Assembly: GCF_000151315.2 (NCBI RefSeq)
Contig: NW_011887302.1
Span: forward strand, 1,040,913 to 1,104,912
DNA length: 64,000 nucleotides
Reading direction: 5' to 3'
Source of the DNA: Capsaspora owczarzaki ATCC 30864
Taxonomy: Eukaryota > Opisthokonta > Filasterea
Positions 56,801 through 64,000 of this stretch are shown piece by piece. A model generated the notes under the pieces. That model ran no database searches, had not been told where the DNA came from, and saw only the letters and a program-made list of their open reading frames with translations. Numbering within the stretch: the stretch's first letter is position 1; every line of letters begins with the position of its first letter. Position numbers and translations under genes: made by a program.

Positions 56801-59800
56801 GAGAATTCAATGCTCCAGCAAGGTGGCTCGCTCTTGTCGGTTGCAGAGCTGCCAGAAGACGATGACACGATCAGCATCAACACGACCGCAACGGCAATCA
56901 CGTTGCAACCTACCACCACCACCCAGTCAACCCGCGCTCCTTCGCCCACGCCATCCTCCGTGTCTGGTATCTCGACCACCTCCGCAGCTCATCCGCAAAC
57001 AGTTGTGCGAATTCACTTTTCCATGAACGAGCTGAGTCGTGCTCGGCAAGCGCTTGTCGCAGTCATCAACGAGTTTATCTTTGTCGACAATCCGAGCGCC
57101 CTGCACTACGTGTTTGCGCACAAGCCCACGCTGCATTTGCTACACTCGTTCCTGTCCGACGTGGACATTCCGTTCGCCTTGTGGAAGTGGTCGCTGCGTC
57201 GATCCAGCGATCTTGTCCGCGTTATCGTGCCCGGCGACTCTGTTCGTGCTGAAACGGTCGAATTCCTGCGATCGTACTTGGAGGTGCTGAGCCTGTCGAT
57301 GAACTTTGTCCAAAAGCCAGACGCTGCAACAACAGCGGGCGCAAAAGTCGCCGTCGCGAACGAGTCCCCCTCTGCGACAAGCGCATTCCACGCAGCTCTG
57401 GCCGGAAGCACTACCAGCTCGTTACCTGCGACCCCACACATTGGTGCAACGTCGGGCGGCTCCCGCAACAGCAGCCGTCATCGTCATGTGAGCACGGCCG
57501 AGACGATGGCGCAACCTGTGCATGCAATGGGCATGTCTTCCCTTCGGATGCACTTGTTGCAAGGCATTCGACGCATGCTTCAAGGCGAGAACAACCGGAC
57601 GTTCATCCAGAATGCCTTTGTCGAAGCAACGTGCTTTGTCAAGATTGTCAGCGTGCTGAGCGTTCCCATCGTTCCTCCAGAAGCCTCTGCCGCCGCTGCA
57701 GCCGAGCAGCAAAGCATTGCGATTGGCCTTGGACGAGGCAACCCCCCGAGCGCGCCAACGAGCAGTGGCGGGTCGCCGCAGACACCCGCGCCAGCCGCGA
57801 TCGCAGCAGCACTCAGTGCCGTTCTGAGCGATCCCACTGGACCGTCGTCGCAGGCATCCACAGCCGCCACCTTGCGGGCTTTGGCCGAGAACAGCACTGC
57901 TCTCTGCGCCGAAATCCTCCGGACGTTGACTGCGCTTGTCGCTGGTTCCAGCACAAGCAAAGAGGTCTTCCGCGAGCAGGTGGGCTTTTCAAACCTGCGC
58001 GAGCTGTTGCTGCTCACGCTGAACGGCACCATGCCTCGCGAAGTCCTGTCTGTTCTGTTTGACATGCTCGTCGACGGCAACTTCAACCTGCAACACCGCT
58101 TTGCCATCCAGCACCAGCACGTCATCTTTCTGCTCTTTGATCTCCTCCCATTCATGTCTCACCGCGACCGCCTCTGGACGATTGACACACTGACCGAGCT
58201 GGTGAACAAGTCCTTTAGCAACAAGACGCGCTGCTGCGATGCTGGTTTGATTGGCGTCGTGCTGACCACCATCGCCCCGTCCGCATTCACTGCCAGGGCA
58301 TATGGACGCCGTCCCGAACGACCACCAGCCGAACCGGCGGTGGATGATGCTGCCGTCGCTACAGCAGCCGCTGGGCAGTCGCCGGAAGCATCCAGCACCG
58401 AGATTTTGCCTGCCATGACTGCCGACGAACACAAAAAGCAAATGTCCTTCATTGAGCGTCTCGTTCACTTGATTGAAGTGCTGGGTGCGCACTCCATCTC
58501 TGCCGGCGAGCTCAAGCAACTGGTGGGACTGCTGCGGCCATCCGAGTCCTTGCTGCGTCCGCTCTTCTGGGTTCGGCTCCAACGCGCGTTGCAAATCATG
58601 ACCGCCAAAGACGGACCGCTGCTGTTCTTTGACTTTCCACAAAGCCGCAAGTCCGGCCTGAATGTCCCGGCCATTGAACGATGGGGTAACAGCAACGGCT
58701 ACACCTTCCACACATGGATCCGCCTGGAGTGGTACGATGCCGCGATGCAGGACGGTACCATCTCATCGGCCTCTTCATCGGGCTCTTCCTCGCGGTATGC
58801 ATCGCTGTCGTCCTCCACAGTCACCTCTGGACCTGCTGGCGTTTCTGCGCCTCCTTCTTCTTCTTCTTCTTCTGCTTCCTTTGGATCGGCCCTCGGGAAG
58901 CAAAAGGACTATGAGCCCCGTCTGTTTAGCTTTTTCACAGCCAGCGGGCTGGATGGGTTTGAGGCGTATCTGAATGACGCACACCATTTGGTGTTATCAA
59001 CCTGGCACCATGGCGATCGAAAGTCCATCGAGTTTACCAAGCACTACTTCCTCGAGCATCGGTGGTATTGCATTGCCATTTCTCACCGTCACTCGCGCAA
59101 GCCCTGGGGATCCAGCGACGCAATTCTTTACGTGGATGGTCAAATGGTCCAGCGAGAGCAGTTCCGCTACATTTCTGTGAGTGAGCCGCTGACCAATTGC
59201 CACATTGGTGCCGGCCGCAAGGTGGCCCCTGGAACCGCTTTCACTGCCGAGGCATCGTCATCAAGTGCTTCAACACCTCAGCAGCAGCAGCAGCAACAGC
59301 AACAGCACCAACAGCAACAGACGGGAGGCAATCGCATCACCAGCTTGTTCGGACAGATGGGCGCCTTGTACCTCTTCATGGACGTCCTCACACCCGCCCA
59401 GCTGGCCTCCATCTTCACCTTGGGTCCCAATTACATGTCGACCTTCCAGCCAACGGATGCCCCCAACCACCCCGAGCGATTCTCTGCCCTGTTTGATGGA
59501 TCGCTGGCAAGCCGAATTCTCTTCAACTACAATGCCAAGGCATGTCGCGGCAAGCTGTGCTTGGATCTCGCCGCGTATCGACGAATGGATGCCCGGTTGC
59601 TGGGTTACCAGTGTGTCACGCATTCGATTCGAGATGTGACCAACTGTCTGGGTGGCGTGCAGCTCTTCTTTTTGCTCATCCCGCAAATGGATTTGCCGCT
59701 CTTTGTGCCGAATTGTGCGCCTGGCGTCCTGTCCGAGTCGTCTCGCACCTCCACCGCCAACTCGTCCACGCACTCCCTTCTCAATCTCACTGCATCCGTC

Positions 59801-62800
59801 CCAGCAACTGGCTCCGGCGAAGCTGGGAATGGGCCGTTCGAGGAGCACATTGACGCCCAGGCCTGCCCGCACTTTATCGATCTTTTGGCGGACCTGATTT
59901 TGGGCAACACTCTCAACCAGGAAGCCATGCTGCAGTGCGCCGGCTTTGCAACCATCTCGATGTTGCTTCAGCAAGTCAACCCCAAGCACCTGTCGCATTC
60001 AACGTTGCGCTCCATTCTTCGTGTGCAGCAAATGCTGGTTGCGTCTGGCAGCTGGGACCTGCTGCATGACCTCAACATGTCGCTGACGTTTGACTTTCGT
60101 CTTTGGATGTACGCCGATGTCAGTGTGCAAATTCAACTGATGCAGCTCTTGCTGTCGACCATTGTCGAAGAACCCGTCTGGGCGCGTCGCTTTTTGGGTG
60201 TTCAGTTTCTGCTGGATACGCTCAGCACGTGCTACTGGTACGCGCCGACCGACCATCGTCACATCATTGGCGCCTCGTCCACAATGTCCATCCATCCTTG
60301 GTTTATGCCCAATGTCGGCCGTTCCACCACCGGACCAGCAAGCGGCGGAACAGCAGCAGGCGGTTTGACCTTCTCGTTGGCCGGCTCGAGCGCGTCGTCT
60401 TCCTCCTCCTCCTCCTCGTCGTCGTCGTCCCTGCCCAATGTGTTTTCATCGAGCGGGCCCCAAGTTGTGCGACGGGAGCGCCTTCCTCCGGATCAGATCA
60501 AGCGTGTGCGCCAGCAGCTGTTCGTTGCGCTCCGCCAGTATCTCACCAAATCGCCCACCCGAGATGAGGTTGCTGCGTTGGTCGGATTCCTCGCCAACTG
60601 CCCAGACCACGCCCAGGTCTCAGAGATGCTCGAGTTTATTGTGCGAATCGCCTCCGGGCCCGACCAAAACAACTTGCTCGAATTGTTTGCCACGACGGGT
60701 GGCTTTGAAACCTTGCATGGCATTCTTTCCAGCCGCTTGGAAAGCACTCGTATTTATGCACTCCGACTGATTGCAATCTTCCGAAGCAACGAGTACGTGT
60801 CGGAAAAGACGCGCCGCCGTTTCCGCATGGACGATGTCGGGCCACACGGCCTGGCCGCAGCGCTTGCCGTGCACGAACTCACAGAACCCATTTGCAACCA
60901 GCTGCTGGAGATGAGTGTGACAAAGATCACCACGCATTCCACCGTGCCGAGCGCCGCTCCGACTCCCGCCTCAATGTCGCCGCCGTCGTCGCCGCCTCCC
61001 GTTGGTGGGCCCTCGGACTCAGCTTACCCGAGCCGAGCCGACGATGATGCTGCTGACCGCGAAAGCATGTTGGGCTCGACCGAGTCGCTCGCTGTCACGA
61101 CGACCGTCACGTACGAGCTCAAGAACGTTCCGATGCTCTGCTGCGTCCTGCGCCTGTTGCGACAAGCCGAGCCGGGCCTCGCGTTCAAAATTGTGCAAAC
61201 AGTCATTCTTCCGCTCTTTTCTCATCCCTCCTCGTGCGCCACCTTTGTCAAGCAGGCGCAAGGCTGGTCGGAGCCCTTGTTCAGTTTGCTTGCTGCTCGA
61301 AACGCCGATGCCGTCTCGTCAGATGAGCCTCGATCGCCCCCGTTCGGTCGCACGAGCTTCTCAGGCGCAGGCGGTCTAACATCCACGACCTCGTCTGCCG
61401 TTAGCATGAGCAGCGTCGCTGCACCGGCCTCGCCGGCCCCGCAACGCCCAGGAGGTGCCGCTCCTTTCGAGCGCGAGGCACTTCCACCCCAGTCGCCCTC
61501 CCCGGTACCTGGTGCTCCCTCCGGTCCTTCTTCTTCCGTGGGCTCGGCGTTGCGGCGGAGCATGTCCTCGCTCGGCAGCTTCAAGCGCCATCGCAGCGGC
61601 ACTTTCCAGGTTGGATCCGCTCACAGCACTGCGGCCATCACTCTGCGCGATGCAGTACTCGACACAACGCACAATCTCGTGTGGGCTTCGTTCGAGTCGG
61701 ACAAGAAGGCGTGGAAGCAGCTCGAAGAAGCCCTGCTCATGATTGAGGTCGTCTTCCCCTTCGACACGGAGCTGGCAGTCGTGTTGAAGCGCAGCCTGCT
61801 CATGCGCATCCTTCAAGCTTGCACGTCGGCGGTCGCGGCCGCCAGCGCGCCTTCTGCATCGTCAACCGCAACCACTACTGCTTCCAGCATTGCCGACCCC
61901 AACGCGCTCGGACGCGTGAGCAGCACCCTTCTGAACAACTGTGTTCACGTCTTGCATGTGTGTGAAGAGTTTTTGTTCTTTATTCCCCCGCCACCGACGC
62001 ACCACATCATGGGGCGCCAGTCTTCCGTCACTTTGACGCAGACTGAGCACGACCAGCACTCTCGCGCTGACGCGCAACAGCAAGTGCAGCAGCAGCTTGC
62101 AGAGGCCACCTCTGGCATTGCTGGGGGCCAAGCTCTGCAGTCCAACAATGCTCGTGCATCCCAAGTCGGTCTTGGGAACATGAGTGGACTTTACGCAGCT
62201 GCAGGTGCCACGTTCATTCCTCCTGCGACGACGACCTCCGCCATCGCCTCTTCCTCTTCCTCCTCCTCCTCCTCCGCTTCCACGACCGGCACTGGCCAAC
62301 CAGGATCTGCGACCACAATGACCATCGCGCCCAGCACCGATGGAAAGACAGTCACGCTGGACATTCGCTTGGATGCGAACGGCGAGTGGGAGGACACGAA
62401 CGTTGCGCAGGGCACGCTGTTGTTGCTCGAACGAACCGGACTGTTTGGCCTGTCGACGTTCAACTCGTTCGACCTCGCAAGCGGCGGTAAAACGCACGTG
62501 CGTGCTGGCGGTGCAATCCGCCTTGGTCTGCGCATGTTGCTGTTTGCTTTGAAGAACAGCTCGCGCGTGGTGTGCGAGCGCGCGTGTGACCGAGTGCGCT
62601 ATCTACTCGACCGGCATTTGAACGAGCCTTCGTCCATCGATCGTGTCTTGTACATTATGTGGCACTTGTGCGATGCCCTCGGCCTGTCTCTCCGCCGCGA
62701 TCGCTGCTCCAACTACAAGCCCATCATTGCGGTGCTTCGCTCGCTCTTGCGCAAGTGGCGTCCGGCTCTCAACGCCATCCTTCGCATGGATTTGCCTGCC

Positions 62801-64000
62801 ACCTCGTCATCGACCTTCCCGCAGCAGCAGCAGCAGCAGCAGCAGCAAAGTGCCGTTGCAAACAACATGGCGGCTGGCCTAGTGTTTGACGTGGGCATGG
62901 GCGTGCCCTCCCCGTTCGTCCCAGTCACTGGCGAACCACTGCTCTCGAACGAAGCGCTTCTGGAGGATGATACTCCGACGGATGTCTTCCTGTCGTTCAT
63001 CCTATCTCCTCCGTGGATTCAAGCTCTGACTTGTTGCGTGCTGCCGCGTGCTCAAACTGTGGACACGACCGACTACTTGTCCTACGCGCCCTACCTGAGC
63101 AAGCGTCGGCCGCGTCGAATTGATGCCGTGACCAACAAGCTGGATAAGCAGCGCATTGCCGAAGCAGTGAGCGAAAACAAGTACAAGGAGATGATTGTTC
63201 AGCCGCACAAGGAGCGGCGGCTCGAAGAGGAAGATCGTCGCGACGTGCTTGTGCAGCAACGTGAAAGCGACCGCCGCGCCATTGTCCGCCAGTGGAAGAC
63301 AACCCTCCAATTCTTCACCAGCGAGCGCGGTGTGCTGGCGTCGCGTGTGGCCGCGCCCGTGTACTGGAAGCTGGATCGCACCGAAAACGTCAGTCGCATG
63401 CGCCGCAAGCTTGTGCGCAACTACAACTTTGACAATCACGCCGCTGCCAGTCTCGCGCGCGATGCCGGCACGCGGAGCGAGTCGGTTTCGGCTCAACGGC
63501 GCGCCGCAGCGTTTGCCAGCCTCCAAGCCCAAGAGGTGGAGGTGATGCCTGGCATCACCAACATGGAGGTCAAGGTGCGCGTTTTGGACGAAGACGCCAT
63601 CGCCGACGACGAATGGAGTATGCTCACTCAGAGTGGAACTGCCGCGTCGTCTTCGTCGGCTTCGTCATCGGGCGGATCCGGGGCTGGCAGCAGCAGTCTG
63701 CGAACGGCTGGCGAGACTGGCAGCGGATCCAGCACGAGCGCGTCCGCCGGCGGCAGCAGCGCATCGGGCACAGCCTCTACTCTTGCCAGCTCGTCTGGAC
63801 AAGGTGCCGGAGGTGCAAGCTCAAACAACAGCGCCATTTTGCTCTCCGTCCCTTGCGAGTTGGTCTCTCTGATGGTGTCTACTCCTGGTCGCCTCGATAT
63901 CACGGCGACACATGCGCTGTTCTATGCATCCAAGCACTCGGAAAGCATGAATGCGATCAGCGTCGAGTTGCTTGAGCTGGTCGACACGGCGCCTCGTGAT
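52832..64000 (+). CDS. Neurobeachin/LRBA-class BEACH protein, N-terminal part (runs off window)
   Basis: One frame is open from the ATG at 52832 (MDWFRSRFASGSS) to the last base: 3,723 codons with no stop and no intron needed. The first ~550 residues are Ser/Ala/Gly-rich with pure Ala runs. Armadillo-like helical sequence follows. A concanavalin-like domain lies at about 1953-2270: NGYTFHTWIRLEW, FSFFTASGLDGFEAY, QMGALYLFMDVLTPAQL, LGPNYMSTF and FNYNAKACRGKLCLD, closely following neurobeachin and LRBA (human QLGAVYVFSEALNPAQI, LGPGYKSTF, FTYNAKA). The last ~50 residues (SVPCELVSLMVSTPGRLDIT) begin the PH-like domain that precedes BEACH. BEACH and WD40 domains should lie beyond 64000. Family members organise vesicle traffic and receptor recycling. 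ALFY-type and LYST-type proteins are less similar. Confidence 0.88.
53408..53476 (+). repeat. Pure (GCT)23 run coding for polyalanine
   Basis: Twenty-three uninterrupted GCT codons give a 23-residue Ala tract in the disordered N-terminus of the neurobeachin-like protein. A second, shorter GCT run lies at about 53788-53822. Use of a single codon suggests recent slippage rather than selection for each residue. Confidence 0.95.

Overview
The window is 64 kb of nuclear DNA from an intron-bearing eukaryote. The gene content points to a unicellular relative of animals (Holozoa). My best guess is a filasterean such as Capsaspora, but this is inferred from protein families and no species marker was matched. 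Supporting signs are a bHLH-zipper factor of the MLX/Mondo type, a GLI/GLIS/ZIC-type zinc-finger protein, a Shiftless (SHFL) relative, an SMCHD1 relative and a neurobeachin-class BEACH protein. Coding regions carry long Ala, Gln, Ser and Pro runs. Most introns are about 70-150 nt, and T-rich tracts are common in introns and 5' leaders.

Layout. 1-1747: the 3' part of a Ty3/gypsy chromovirus (integrase, chromodomain, probable LTR). 1748-5755: no gene seen. 5756-7549 (+): MLX-like. 7901-9331 (+): CCDC137. 9466-12948 (-): a tail-anchored coiled-coil protein with an EF-hand-like segment. 13560-16656 (-): a PDZD8-like SMP/C2/C1 lipid-transfer protein. 16994-18172 (-): a Shiftless-family zinc protein. 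19005-22166 (+): WDR20. 22416-25193 (+): an unrecognised coiled-coil protein. 25339-26426 (-): an MTRFR-type GGQ ribosome-rescue factor. 26895-35086 (+): an SMCHD1-like GHKL ATPase/SMC-hinge protein with an inserted PHD finger. 35272-36563 (-): SBDS. 36957-39585 (+): an S10 serine carboxypeptidase. 39872-42016 (+): ALG6. 42333-44520 (-): a GLI-type zinc-finger factor. 44521-49097: no gene seen. 49098-49862 (-): POP5. 50031-52381 (+): MOCS3/UBA4. 52832-64000 (+): a neurobeachin/LRBA relative that runs off the window.

The genes do not form an operon or pathway. Several act in RNA and translation: SBDS (60S maturation), POP5 (RNase P/MRP), MOCS3/UBA4 (tRNA thiolation), MTRFR (mitochondrial ribosome rescue), and Shiftless (frameshift inhibition in vertebrates). 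POP5 and MOCS3 are divergent with only 168 bp between their start codons. Others act at membranes (PDZD8-like, ALG6, the carboxypeptidase, neurobeachin, the tail-anchored protein) or on chromatin and transcription (SMCHD1-like, MLX-like, GLI-like).

Exon structures were built by hand from splice consensus, reading phase and remembered family sequences. Where phases close exactly (CCDC137, PDZD8-like, WDR20, SBDS, carboxypeptidase, ALG6, POP5, MOCS3) I trust them. The start of the SMCHD1-like gene and a frame change inside the GLI-like gene are less certain. No tRNA, rRNA or CRISPR array was found.
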